A DNA stretch of 64,000 nucleotides, taken from assembly GCA_029721435.1 (NCBI GenBank), contig CM056587.1:17270667-17334666 (forward strand), given 5' to 3'. Every line of letters starts with the position of its first letter. Positions within the stretch are counted from its first letter, which is position 1. This DNA comes from Gymnothorax reevesii (lineage: Eukaryota > Chordata > Actinopteri > Anguilliformes > Muraenidae). A program made the translations under genes and the position numbers. This document shows, in pieces, positions 25,330-37,400 of the stretch. Below the pieces are notes generated by a model. It was given only the letters and a program-made list of their open reading frames with translations. It made no database searches and was not told the origin of the DNA.

Positions 25330-27470
25330 ACAAAAACAATAAGAAGTAAAAACAAACATTGTGCGATAGTGGACCCAAATTTGTGACATTTTCAGGAAGT
25401 TGACTTAGCCTGTATGTGGTTGCAGTTGATCCTGACCTGTTCTCGCTAAGCATACCATCATAGTGTATTCTTAGACTGTTGATTTGAAGTAACAACTAAA
25501 TGTTAGGTTATGCATTGTCAAGACTCATCTGAGACTGCAATGCTGTGGGAAAAATCGTACAACCTATGGGAGACTTTGCAATGACCAAAGGTGATGATGC
25601 CTTTGCTAGAGAAAGATTTAATTTTATATGAGCATCCTTTAGAAATTAAAGTACAAATATCTTTTTTCTTTTCTTTTTGGAGGAAAATAATTAAACTAGT
25701 AAGGTCACCTATTGGTATCAATATTCCTTTCTCTGCTCATCCAGAAAATAGCATCAAAATGGGGGTGAAATCCAGGTTCAGAACATAGAAACTCTTGTTC
25801 CACTTGCCTTGATTAAGTAATTAGCACAGTTCATTAGCCTTGTGGTAGACTAATCAGGAAAATCAGCTGAGTTTTTTGGGTGAAAGAAACATATGGCAGG
25901 ACTTTAGCAGGAAGTCTGAAAACCGAATTAAAACTTTTGATTTACCAGCCAAGGGCCCCGCACATTACACAATCATGCTGCCAGTAACTGCCAGTTCCAG
26001 TGCGCTCCTATTGGCCAGTGATACAAATCAAGTGGCAAATCAGCTATTCAATTTTGTTCTGCTGAAAAACATAGGACAACATTTCTGTGAGACAAAACAT
26101 TTGATGGCATATCAAATAAAATTGGCTCTAAAATGTATAAAATGAAATAAACTGTGACTAAGCGGGGCCAAACAAGCTCTTGCATTTCTGTTGTCTGGTG
26201 AAAAATGCCTGCCAGACTAAATAACAATTACAGTACACAATATCTCTTCAAGCAGTTGAAAGCATCCAAGTTGAATAGTGAATTATAGCGCATAGTGCTC
26301 TAAGTAAAGGCGCATTGAGCAAACTGCAGAGGATAATTCGATGGTGGTGGTGGTGGTTGGGTGGGGTGGGGAGTGTTTTCTTTGGCTAATTCGCCTGTTC
26401 CTGGGATTTTTTTCTTTTGCATTTTTGTAATCCCTCCATCCCCCCCAACTGCATTTATTCAATTGCAATATATTTGTCTACAGACCCCACATCCACCCTT
26501 TAACTCCCATGACAGACAGGACGCTACTCCCATATACGCACATGCTGAAGGACAATGACAAAAATAAGCATATAAATACATAAATAAGACACATTCAAAA
26601 TTCACAAGTGGATCTCTTCAGTTGTAAAGCGTGAGTGGATATTTGTTAAATTATGAATGAATAATGAGGTATATACTGATGAGGTGATTAGCCTGAGATT
26701 AGGCAGACAACGGCACAGGGTGTTCAGATGAGATCCATGGAAACAAAAGTTTGTAAAAACAAACACTGGCCTCATTAATTGAATTTGCTATTGATGCAGA
26801 TGTTATCAAATATTGGCAATAGGGTAGCATGCCTCCAGTCTTGGTTGATTTCGAATGGTTACGCCAGATCAACACTGAAATGCATGGTTCCCTGGTGAAG
26901 CTGGGTTGCCATAGGGAGTCCACTATGCAGGGACCCTGTTGGACATGGGTGCTGATGGCTTTTAAGCTTTTCGTGTATTGAAAAGGCTTGACTCTCTCTG
27001 CCAATATGGAAGATTCTTTCAGACAAAAATGGAGAGCTTGGATCCTTCATTACTCCAGTATCTGATGTTCAGGTCACTGCGCAGCACCAGACAACTGGCA
27101 GACTGTGATCCTGCAGTTGCAGAGCTGACGACACTGAACCAAAGCAAGCACAGCTTTTTAACAGCTAGTTTATTTATGTTATTATTTCATTCTTAATTTA
27201 TTTTTTTTTCTCACAAATATAGTTTGAAAACGAGAGGAGATGGTGCTGCTGTTCATATCAAGTCTCTGTTGGGCTGCAAGAGACTGTGCTTGAGATGGAC
27301 AATTGAAACACCTATTACTAAAACCCCATAAGTCACACTTGACTTGACTGGACTTGTGGGGGTCTAGTAATCAGTGCTTCAATTATCTTAGGGTGCTGTG
27401 TTGAGCAGACACACTCAAGAGTGTACCTGGAAAAAAAAAAAAAAATCAAGCATTCCTTTTGTATGGACTC
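25330..27470. other. unannotated DNA with a short (TGG)n tract
   Basis: No gene was supported. A TGG-rich simple repeat lies at about 26341-26380. Frames up to about 100 residues near 26699-27004 lack domain features and splice context. Confidence 0.4.
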
Positions 27471-27479
27471 TGGAAATTG

Positions 27480-28170
27480 ATATGCAATGTGGGAGAGAGG
27501 AGACTCAGATGGCCATGAAGCTTTCATCGAGAGAGAGAGAGAGAGAGAGCCGGCGAGCCGTGTTTTCAGGAAAGTTGTGGGAAGGGTTGTAGAAAGGGAA
27601 GCCAAAATCCCAGTGGGAATGGGGGGGAGGCTCATTCTGAGAAATAGTGCTTCAGATGTGGACATCTGAAAAAATCTGAAGGTCAGTTTTCCGAGGACCC
27701 AGCCCTGCGAGAGGACAAACATGCAGACAGTGTCAGGGTGAGGATCAATTTGATTAGATGTGCTGGTCAAAAGGAAAAGCTAAGCAACCCTTGAGATGGG
27801 TCGAGGCAGAAAGCCCAGAGGCATGCGCTGCACTGACGACTGAAGATGACTCAAACACAGAGAGCGAGATACTGATTGTTGGAGGAGTGGAATTGCTAAT
27901 GCGAGCTGACTCAGGGGCATCGAGGAACATCGCTGATTATGATGTGTGTGGAATGTTCCAAAAAAAAATAGAATAAAGTGTGTTTCCGCCAAAGCAGTCT
28001 TTATACTCCTGTTCCACAGAAGTTCCCCAGCCAGGGTAGGGTGGGTTCAAATGCAGCGAAGTGAAAGAAACTCTCCTCACTAAGGCTGAGTTCACCGTGA
28101 CACAGGGATGGGGAAGGCCATTACTGGAAATTAAAAATAGCCATGGAGTCAGGTGCACTGACGGTAAATG
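27480..28170 (+). pseudogene. Ty3/gypsy-like gag-pol fragment with protease motif
   Basis: The plus-strand frame 27758-27976 reads KAKQPLRWVEAE, an acidic stretch, then VGGVELLMRADSGAS, which fits the start of a gypsy-type aspartic protease with its DSGA active-site motif. Upstream, the degraded CCHC region expected before the protease is suggested by MCWSKGK. Downstream, in shifted frames, come pieces such as GEGHYWKLKIAMESG, typical of the protease C-terminal half. Stops and frameshifts break it and no LTRs were found beside it. A (GA)n run at 27527-27550 lies within. This is a short dead retrotransposon piece. Confidence 0.6.
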
Positions 28171-29840
28171 TTAACGTAGCTGTGGTAGCTACACGTTAAG
28201 ACTGAGACTCATTGGAAATATCTAAAACTGTTTCAAGGGCCTGGTGAATTAAACTCAGAATTGATCAGCCAGCACATGGTTGAGAGGGTTACACCATAGA
28301 CTGCATAGAAAGATGGACGAAGTCAACCGTGACGTCACCCATTGGTTTCACCATAACATTTTACAAGGCTTGATTTTGGCAATTTGTACAGCATCATTTT
28401 GAAACTGGATGTGACTCCTATTGGACGAGAGCATTAATTGATATCCAGGGAGGAACGAGGGGTGGATCTACGAGTGGATCTGGCCGCATTAACAAGGACC
28501 TGGATCTGACAAAGACCAGAGGATAGCTACGCATATTCTGGCTTTAATCTTTTTTCTAGTTCATTGGGGACCATAATTTACAAAAATTAACATCATGATA
28601 TAATTGAGAAGGAGAACAGTCATCCCAAAAGAAATCAGAAAAAACAAACAAGCAAACAAACAAAATGTCAAATTAACCTCTCTACGCAGATTTAGACACT
28701 GGTGTCCGTAAATTCAGAAATTTAATTGCTGGATAATTCTATAAATTTCGAAACATCTTGCCACTGGAATAATTTTCCAGAGTGTCTGTGACACAATTAC
28801 TGAGTTATAAAGCTTTAAATAGGCTCATGCACAAAAGGAAAAATTGGCAATATTAGTATTCTGCGCAAAGGGGTTAACATGAATTATGCTGGAAAACGAG
28901 GAAGATAAAAAATAAATGGGAAAGAAGGACATCATATGAGATGAGACAGGCCAAAAAAATACAAGACACAATTGGATGAGACAGCGAACTGTGAGGGTAA
29001 GTCAGGACAGATAAAACAGTGTGTGCAAAGAGAACTAGATAGGCTAAGGAAAAACTTAAGTTTTAATCTCATTGATATCCTGTGCATTGATTAATATACT
29101 TGTCCAGGTGAGCTACAGTGCCATGGTACTATTTTTATGCCATTTTACTCTCTCTTCTCCTCCAGATGGTGTGTGTAAGTTTGTAAGTATATGTGTGCAT
29201 TTAATAATGAATTTTATTTAGTTTGTCAGCATGTCCTTCATCTTAATTGGAAAATGCACTTGGAACATGTGACCCGTGGTTGCAAAATGAGTCCTAAAGC
29301 ACGCCTATGTATTGCCATTTTTTATTGTTAAAATTCTGCCGAGCATATTTTCCTGGTGAGAAAAAAAAAAAACAATAAAGGGTAGAAAATAGGGTATTTG
29401 TAAATAATAGTTCACTTCATGAAGTAAAAATTACCTGAGACAAAGCCGTAAATACACTGATTTCGTTGATAAATCCATTCACGTTTTTGCTGGGGAGTCC
29501 CCACCTTCTATATACTAAAGTAACGTGCGGAATACACTCTTTCCATAATATGGCATTTAATATAATATTACACATCAAAAGCAGCAAAAGCTACCATTTA
29601 AATTTGTAAATAAAATAGCCTTGTTGCTATGCTGGAGCTCATGACCCCCCTATCCTGGCAAGTGATTGGTCCAACTTCGCCAATGACACAAATCAATGTC
29701 AACTATACGATGGTGTAGAGAACTCAATTTGGACTCATTTTGCTGGCCACATATGGCCTGATTTTGAATTTCCAAAAGGATATGCAGTGCACTTGTATCA
29801 AATTTTTAATGTTGTCATATTTGGAATAATAGTGAAAAAA
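28171..29840. other. unannotated DNA
   Basis: No gene or delimited repeat was supported. The tcacccattggtttc region near 28335 resembles common fish repeats but has no visible boundaries. Confidence 0.35.
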
Positions 29841-29844
29841 TTGG

Positions 29845-30108
29845 GTTACACTTTACTTGAAGGTATCGTCATAAGAGTGACATGACACAGTCATGAACGT
29901 GTCATAAACATTATGTCAATGTCATAAACGTTGTCATTAAGTGCCATTCGGTTTTTGAGATGACAAGTTGACAATGTTTGGGTTGTCTTGATTATGACAA
30001 CTTCGTCATAAGAGTGATATGACACTGTCTTAACTGTTACATGACACATGTAACAGTTATGACAGTGTCACGTCACGCTTATGACGGTACCTTCAAGTAA
30101 AGTGTAAC
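29845..30108. mobile_element. inverted-repeat MITE, 21-bp perfect termini
   Basis: GTTACACTTTACTTGAAGGTA begins at 29845 and its exact reverse complement ends at 30108. Internally the element is rich in further inverted pairs built from cataagagtgacatgacac-type units. The flanks tgaaaaaattgg and tgaaaattgg suggest an imperfect target duplication. No coding content. Confidence 0.85.
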
Positions 30109-31183
30109 TGAAAATTGGTATGCATGGTAATATACTCATTAGTCAAAATAGTTATTGATCTTTTTGTTATGTAAGATAAAAGGACAGGCCCAAAAGGAAA
30201 AGTCAGAAGAAGACTGACTCCTTTTTCAAGTAAAGCGGTCATGTAAGTGGAGTGATAGTGATGTTGGTTTGCTGAGTTGCTCTAGAATAAAACAGAAAGC
30301 TAGCTTGCAGTCTATCCTCTGACACTGGTTTTGACTTAAGGATAGCTTGGAGTTGGACACTGCAGATCACTTTTGGTCTCCTTGTGTCTCATGGGAAAAA
30401 TCTTAAGGAAAAGAGTTAAATTCGCACTCTATGTTTTGGAAGAATGAATTTATTTGGTTTTTTTTAACAGACACCAAGTGGCCTGAATCCATCACTGAAT
30501 AAACTGGTATGTGACTATCATATACTATCTAGGGGTTGAAGGAAGTGATTGAAAAATGGACATTTTACACTCAATATTATTTAGAATAAGTAGTGAAGAA
30601 AATGTTGGAATGAGTGTAATTCACTTTAATTAGCCATTTTGTGGTGACTGGAATGCTGGAATGAGGGCAGAAGGGGTGGGTGGGGGGAAAGCATGGTGAC
30701 TCCCCCCCCCCCAAAAAAAAAAAAAAATCTGAACACCCACACTTTTGAAACGACTGCTCTCCTCCTGAAATTTTACCTTCTTAAGTCATTGAGTTGTTTA
30801 TCTTATTATTTATTTTTAGTTTGCTAGTTTTCTTCGTAGCAGATGGTGCTGTGTGATTTGTTTTAGGGGTTGAGCGTGGAGCTTAGCATTTGTGATGGCA
30901 GATTTTATTTATCCTGTCATTTTATAGTTGATGAGAACATCTGACCATCAATGGCAAAAATTCACAACACGTAAATGCAAAGATCTATCGCAAGCTCCAA
31001 ATTATCCACATCAAAAATAAAATCAAAAATTTTTATTTGTATTTTACTTTCTACCAGAAAAAATATCACAAAGACAGTTCACAGAGTAGCAAAGACAAAA
31101 TGTGCAAAAGACCATGGTAAAGCAAAAAAATAAAAAATAAATAAAATAAAATAACTTTCTGGCAAAGCGAAGTATTTGAAAAA
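30109..31183. other. presumed 3' flank of the gene A
   Basis: No coding sequence was recognised. A minus-strand AATAAA (plus-strand tttatt near 31035) about 150 bp beyond the gene A stop could act as its polyadenylation signal. A C-run/A-run simple repeat lies near 30703-30727. Confidence 0.35.
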
Positions 31184-31437
31184 TTAGGGAGGAAAAAAAA
31201 ACTCCTGTAAGGGAAGAAAAAAGGAAAAAAGCCCATGGCCCATTAATAATTCAACAACTTGATCTGTTGTTCTTAGCGTGACAGAAATTATTTTTAGCTG
31301 ACACACATTTTGGTAGACAAGAGTGTCTTCAAGTCCTGAGTCCAGACCGGACTGCTGATGTTGTGGAGGGTGAGGCTGTCCATTGTCTTCCTGTCCCCCT
31401 GACTGAGCGGAGGAGACGTCCCTGGAGCAACATTTTC
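31184..31437 (-). CDS. btla-like: gene A exon 5, cytoplasmic tail
   Basis: The acceptor is CACCCCCACCAG|GA. The frame reads GKCCSRDVSSAQSGGQEDNG, a Pro/Gln-rich stretch, then GLEDTLVYQNV, then a less protein-like end running to TAA at 31184. L-V-Y-Q-N-V fits the ITIM pattern (Leu at -2, Val at +3) and also pYxN. The last 30 or so residues are hydrophobic and Phe-rich over a T-run, so a further splice or earlier true end is possible. Confidence 0.7.
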
Positions 31438-34400
31438 CTGGTGGGGGTGCAGTGGGGGTCATAGGTGATGGAAAATAACACTGCATTTTACTATCATTAG
31501 ACATCTGAACATTTTCCCGGTTTTTACAACTTCATAAATGACCATTTGTCCCCCGAAGTGGGGGATGAAGTATGAAAAATTCTGATAATGCAGCACTTTA
31601 CCTTTATGTTTGAGCGTCCAGCACAGAGTCAGCAGAATTATCGCCACTGTCGCCGTAATGAACAACAAAATCCGCCCAATGTTCAGTGAAAAGTCCAGTG
31701 GTCCCAATTCACTTTCTACGGCAAACAAGTCATTGTAAGTGACCTTGTCCAGACATGATTTTATTTATTAATTTATTTATTTTACATTGCATCACAAATG
31801 TTAAAATACTTGATTTTATAATAAACCATAGCAAGTAGCCATTTGAGGATATGTTAATTACAACCCCAATTCCGAAATAGTCGGGACAAAGTGTAAATTG
31901 AGAATAAAATCAAAACGCAATAACTTCTAAATAACATCTGCCAGTGTTTTATTCACAATAGAACAGAGATAACATAGCAAATGTTGAAACTGAGAAATTT
32001 CACAATTTTAGCCCCAAAATGGGCTCATTTCAAATTTGATGGCTGCTACAGGTCTCAAAAAAGTTGAGACAGGGACCTGTTTACCATGGTGGAGCATCAC
32101 CTCTTCTTTTTAGCGCAGAGGGCTCTAATTTCTTGGTGTAGCGCAGGGTGGCGCAGGGTGGCGCAGCGTGGCGTAGCGTGGCGCGGCCCACACAGTGGTA
32201 ATTTCGTCCGGTGCAGCCCGCGCGGTGGTAATTTTGTGCGGTGCAACACCGTGCGCAACCACTTGAGCAATTTGGTAGATGGACGTGCGCCAAAATGGGT
32301 GTGGCAGTGTAGTATGGGGAGGTGTCTCATATTCATCATGATGCAGTGACAATTTCGTGGCAAAAGGTTGCGCCGAAAGTGCGCAGAGAGCTCGCCAGCT
32401 CCAACCTGGTTTACTTTCTGTGCAGTGGTAATTTAGCTGACCGGTGCACAGTGCACACACTTCACCGAAACCTCACAGGCAGGTTTCCAGATTGTCAGGC
32501 ACATTTCAATGCAATAAATAATTACAGCAACCACTATTTAATGTAACTATCTGAATCAGGACATAAATTATGGTAACGCTATCCATCGTTTCTCTTCCCA
32601 GTGATGCAGGCAGAGGAAATAAATGAGCAACCGTCATATTATATACCAACTTTATAAGTTTTAATGATCTGACGTAATTTCATTTTGAAATTCCATTCAA
32701 GTTCGCAAATGGTAATAATTTGCATATGCTCTAGCGAGCCAACTAACTCATATTTTTAATGCTTAACATAGATGTAACTGGTGCTGAAAACATGCCTGAA
32801 GCAGCAAAGTAAAATGCAACATTATCGCATCATGCAGATATAGGACAGAGGCTTCTTTATTCCAACATCTTAAAGGTTAGGAGAGGAGCTCATTTGATTG
32901 GTGAAGAGTTGACTCAGCTGTATTAAACCCATTCGCGCCTTCTCTCCTCCCTCTTTGCCAGTTGGCTGGCAGGAGGGACAGAGGTGGGACAGAGGATTAC
33001 TTGCGCCAGGCACGAAATTGCTGAATTCACCTTCATACACCCCGTTGTGAGCCTGGTCAAGGAATTTAGAGCCCAGAGTGGAGGCGTCGTGGCATTGAGG
33101 AGACAAGTGTCTTGAGTTTAGCCATTGGAATTTGATCCCACTCTTGTTTAATACAGGCTTCCAGCTGCTGGAGAGTTTTGGGTCTCCATTGATGGTCTTT
33201 TCCTTTAATTAATAATAATTAATTGAGAATAATAATAAATAATATTCTCAATTGGTGAAAGACCAGGACTGCAGGCAGGCCAGTTCAGCACAATGACTCT
33301 TTTACTAAGAAGCCACGTTGTTGTAATAGCTGCTTCCTTTTTGCATGATAAAGTTTTAGGTGGCATCTGTGGATGGCACGGCGGACTATATTTACTGACA
33401 GTGGTTTCTTCCGTGAGTGATGCAGCGCCATCTGAGGGCCCAAAGATCACGGGCATCCAGTAAAGGTCTTTCCTTTGTCCCTTACGCACAGAGATTTTCC
33501 AGTTTCTTTGAATCTTTTGATAAGGTTATGCACTGTCGATAATGTGACCTTCAAAGCCTTTGTAATTTGACGTTGAGGAACATTGCTTCATTGTATTACA
33601 CAATTTCTTTACACAAGTCTTCACAGGTTGAAGAGCCTCTGCCCATCTTTACTTCTGAGAGACTCAGCCTCTCTAAGACGTCCTTTTTATAGCCAGTCAT
33701 GTTACACACCTGATGCCAGTTAACCTAATTAGTTGTTAAATGTTCTTTCAGCTGATTCTCTTTTATATTAATTGTTTTTTCAGCCCTTTTTTTTTTTTGG
33801 CTGTGTCCCAACTCTTTTGAGGCCTGTTGCAGCCAGAAAATTTGAAATAAGCTCATTTTATGGATCAAAATGTAAAATGCCTCAGTTCCAACATTTGAAA
33901 TGTTATCTATGTTCTATTTTAAATAACATATTGGCTCATGTGATCTGAAAGTCATTCCATTTTGATTTTATTCACAATTCACACTTCGTCCCAACTTTTA
34001 TGGAATTCGGGTTGTAATTTGAAACACTTTCAAATCATACATAAGCAAATGTCATGCTTTGTAAAGGGTGAAATAAAAAATTCTTATTCAGCATGTGATG
34101 ACAGCTGTGACAATGACAAAGTCAATTAGCTGACAATGTCACCCTTTAATGCATCTAGCCACTAGCTAAATGACATTGTCAGTGATATCACATCTGGCAT
34201 CACATACTGAATAAGGATGTGTTATTTCACCCTTTACAAAGCATGACATTTGCTTATGTATGATTTATGAAGTCGCTATGTCTCATTTATGAGGGCATTA
34301 TACATGCTGTATAAAGCCTTTATGAGCAATACTTCATCTAAAGTGTGACTCTGTTCTGATTTGCCGACAACAGTTTTGGAAGTAGTGCTCAGTAAAATAA

Positions 34401-37400
34401 AGGGAACACAATTAAAGGTTCTGCCTGTACTGCTGAAGAATTGCAGTAAAAATTAATTTTAACCACTAATTATTCTCTTCATTTTACTTTGAAGTTCATC
34501 CAAAGGGATTTTGCCTTTACAGTGAAGAAAGCAGCTTATTCTTATGGCAATACGCACCAACCAAGCTCTTCCCGACCTCTACTTCATCCAGTTTTGTTTG
34601 TGGGCATGCCAAACTAGCTGCAAGGTGGAGATAGTATATGTAGTCAACCTCATTCAGTGGACAAGTCACAACGGAAAAACGAGGGCTTTCAGGCAGTTCA
34701 GGAATTGTGTTTTCCATCAGGGGACAATAAGTTTGTTTGCCACAGAAAATGGAGAATCACTCTTTCATGTTGTCGAAGATAAACACCTTTCTTGTTGTTA
34801 GTCTAGATGTTGCCGGTTGCTGGGATTAAACGATCGCAGCATCTGAGGCTTATTTTCAACAACAGGAAGTTAAGCCAGGATAGCATGGTGGGTTGATGCT
34901 AGATAAATACCTCCAAAGCAGGGTCATTCAGTGCATTCCTACGGCACAGAGCTTTGAGTAAGCACACCCTAACCCAAACACTAACCCTGACATGTACAAA
35001 AGAAGTCGTGACGTGAAATTGCAGTGATTTACCCTGCTGCAGAGGTTTGTATTTAGTGTCAACCAGCATGGTGGAGCAGTGGCTAGTGCTATAACCACAA
35101 CAAGAAAGTTGGATGTCATGGCCTCCACAGCTGTGGAGTTTGCATGGTTTGGGCACTCAGGCTCCCTCCACCATTCTAAGACAAGCATGTTGGGCAAACC
35201 AGAGACTCTGCATCACCCATTGGTGTGTGTGTGTGTATGTGTTTGTGTGTGTGTGTGTGTGTGCGCGCACGTGTGTGTGTGTGTTCTTCTACTATTCCAT
35301 CAGGGAACAGTAACTTTGTTTGCCATGGACAGTTGACATCACGGGCTTTTTACATGCACAAAAATGATAATCTATATGACATACTAAAAGAAAGGGAAAT
35401 ATCCACATAGCAGAAGTCTGGCAGAAAAATTTAGACTTTAAAGTCCATATTTGTTTGTTATTTTAATAAACATAAAAGTAAAGAAGTGTATCATCTTTTA
35501 AAAGTATATATTTTTTAATTATTATGAAATGTGTGCCAGTTAACGTTAAAATCTATAAATAGTCAGATGCAGGCATACAACACAATATGTGCACTATGTT
35601 CAACTCAAAAATCATTTTTTCTATATAATGGCACATTTAGTCCTTTGGCTTGAGGACTGTACTAGTGGTGACTGATCAATATTCTTGGTAATTAGATTTG
35701 TGTTGAAGTAAATTTCAGGATTACCATGTTTTGAATCTGTAGAGCAGTACTTGGGGGGTTGAAACATGAAGTGAGGAATCATCTTTCATGTGCATCAGTC
35801 CTACACTGGGAAGCACAGGCAGCAAACTTACTTGTCACATTAAGCCGAAGTGCTGGGCTGAAAATGGTGTTTCCCTCACACGCCTCTCTCTGATGCACCA
35901 TGCAGAGGTATTCTCCAGAATCAGACAGGGAGACATTGAGGAAGGTGAGAAAATGGATCTTTGTATTTGGGTCGAGCTGATGCCATACACTAATGCGATT
36001 CCCTCCGGTTTCCAGTGTGATGAGGGACTCTCTCTGCTGTTTGATCCATGTTACTGCAGGCCATGGCTTATAAACGAATCTGATCATGCAGCTGAGTGTT
36101 AGAGATGAAGAAACTCGGGCATTCCGCCATCTTTTCCCTGGTATCGTGACTTCTGTCCTGCATTCTGGTACTTTGTAAAAGATGGAACAGGAAGACTTAC
36201 CTGAGGTTTCAGTATTGGTTCATCTTCATTTCATTCAAATACTCCAAAAAACGAAATAAGACTAAAATGTTCTATAGTGAACCCCATGGGGTGATTTGTC
36301 CTCTGCATTTGACCCAAACAAAGACAGCAAAGTGGGAAAAGGGGTCTACAGTTTATTTTATAAATAAAGTGACACAATGGGAGGCCAGCTCATTAAAAAT
36401 ACGCTGTTACGTGTTTGAGTGTTCAAATGCATGCTCTTTTTTTTCCTCAGTCCTGCCCACCTGACTGTTTCAGTGTTTGATATCTAATGATCCTTTGCTT
36501 TGTCTGAACATTGAATAAACACTGTCATCTCATAACTGTTGATGTGCCACAGATTTTATAAGCCCGTGCATGCATGGTCTCAGTCTCTTTAGCGCTCTTC
36601 TATCTCTATATCCGCTATTTATGATCAAAAAGCGATGCAGCTCATTGATGAAAACGTCCTTCAACTGGAATTTCATCTCATCATATTGTTACATCAAACC
36701 ACATAACACACATCAAGGTTCACCTGATGATTACCTACATTGGTTGGTGTAACTGATCCCTTTATTTTACTTAATTAACATGGGCTAGAGTCATGAGCAA
36801 TGCTTTTGCTTTTCACAAGCAGTGCTCCTGGTTCGGCTCATATTGAAGCACATTTCTTGTGCTTAGAAAGCTCTCCAACAAGAATTGATGAAGCAGCTCT
36901 TGCTGCTAAGAGCTGTGCACTCAGTGATGGCCCAAGCTAGCTACTTGCTGTTTATCTCCGCTACGTGGGTGATTGTCAGGCTATCTGGTAATTTAGAAAC
37001 TGGGATAGTGATATTGTGACTGAGGTGATAGAAGCACAGGCTTATTGGTCGGGCAATGTTCAATACAATTTTTGGACAAAGCAAGTTCTGGCGGTCTTCC
37101 AATTAGTCATCAGGGCAACTGCTACATCATAACACTGTGAATGAGAGAGCCGGTTCTTTACCTAATACTGTGACGTTAATTGCATGGCTTATTATTTGTG
37201 CATCACCTCTGATTTCGCAACGATAAAAACCCGAATCCCTCAAGGATATATTAGTCCAATGCAGGTATGAAATGCTCACAGGACTTGATCCATGTTGCTG
37301 TTCCCATTGAATTTTAATCCGGTCCGATTCATTCACAGGTGTGCATTCTGGGCCAACAGGGAATTTTTCAAGTTTGCACCATGTAACTCGAGGTAGAAAT

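Larger units (their letters stand above)
31716..35831 (-). other. gene A intron 3, repeat-filled
   Basis: The intron contains a mariner-like element (31861-34014), a MITE (34036-34266), a block also present in intron 3 of gene B (34370-34700), the exon-1/promoter relic (34740-34880), a V-SINE copy and a (TG)n tract (35223-35284). Confidence 0.7.

Noticed and set aside
32081..32460. Overlapping frames of up to 111 residues on both strands
   Set aside because: The GC-rich tandem repeat keeps many frames open; no domain, start context or splice signals.
34517..34717. 66-residue minus-strand frame in gene A intron 3, considered as an extra receptor exon
   Set aside because: The homologous stretch in gene B intron 3 has stops and frame differences, so coding conservation is not supported.
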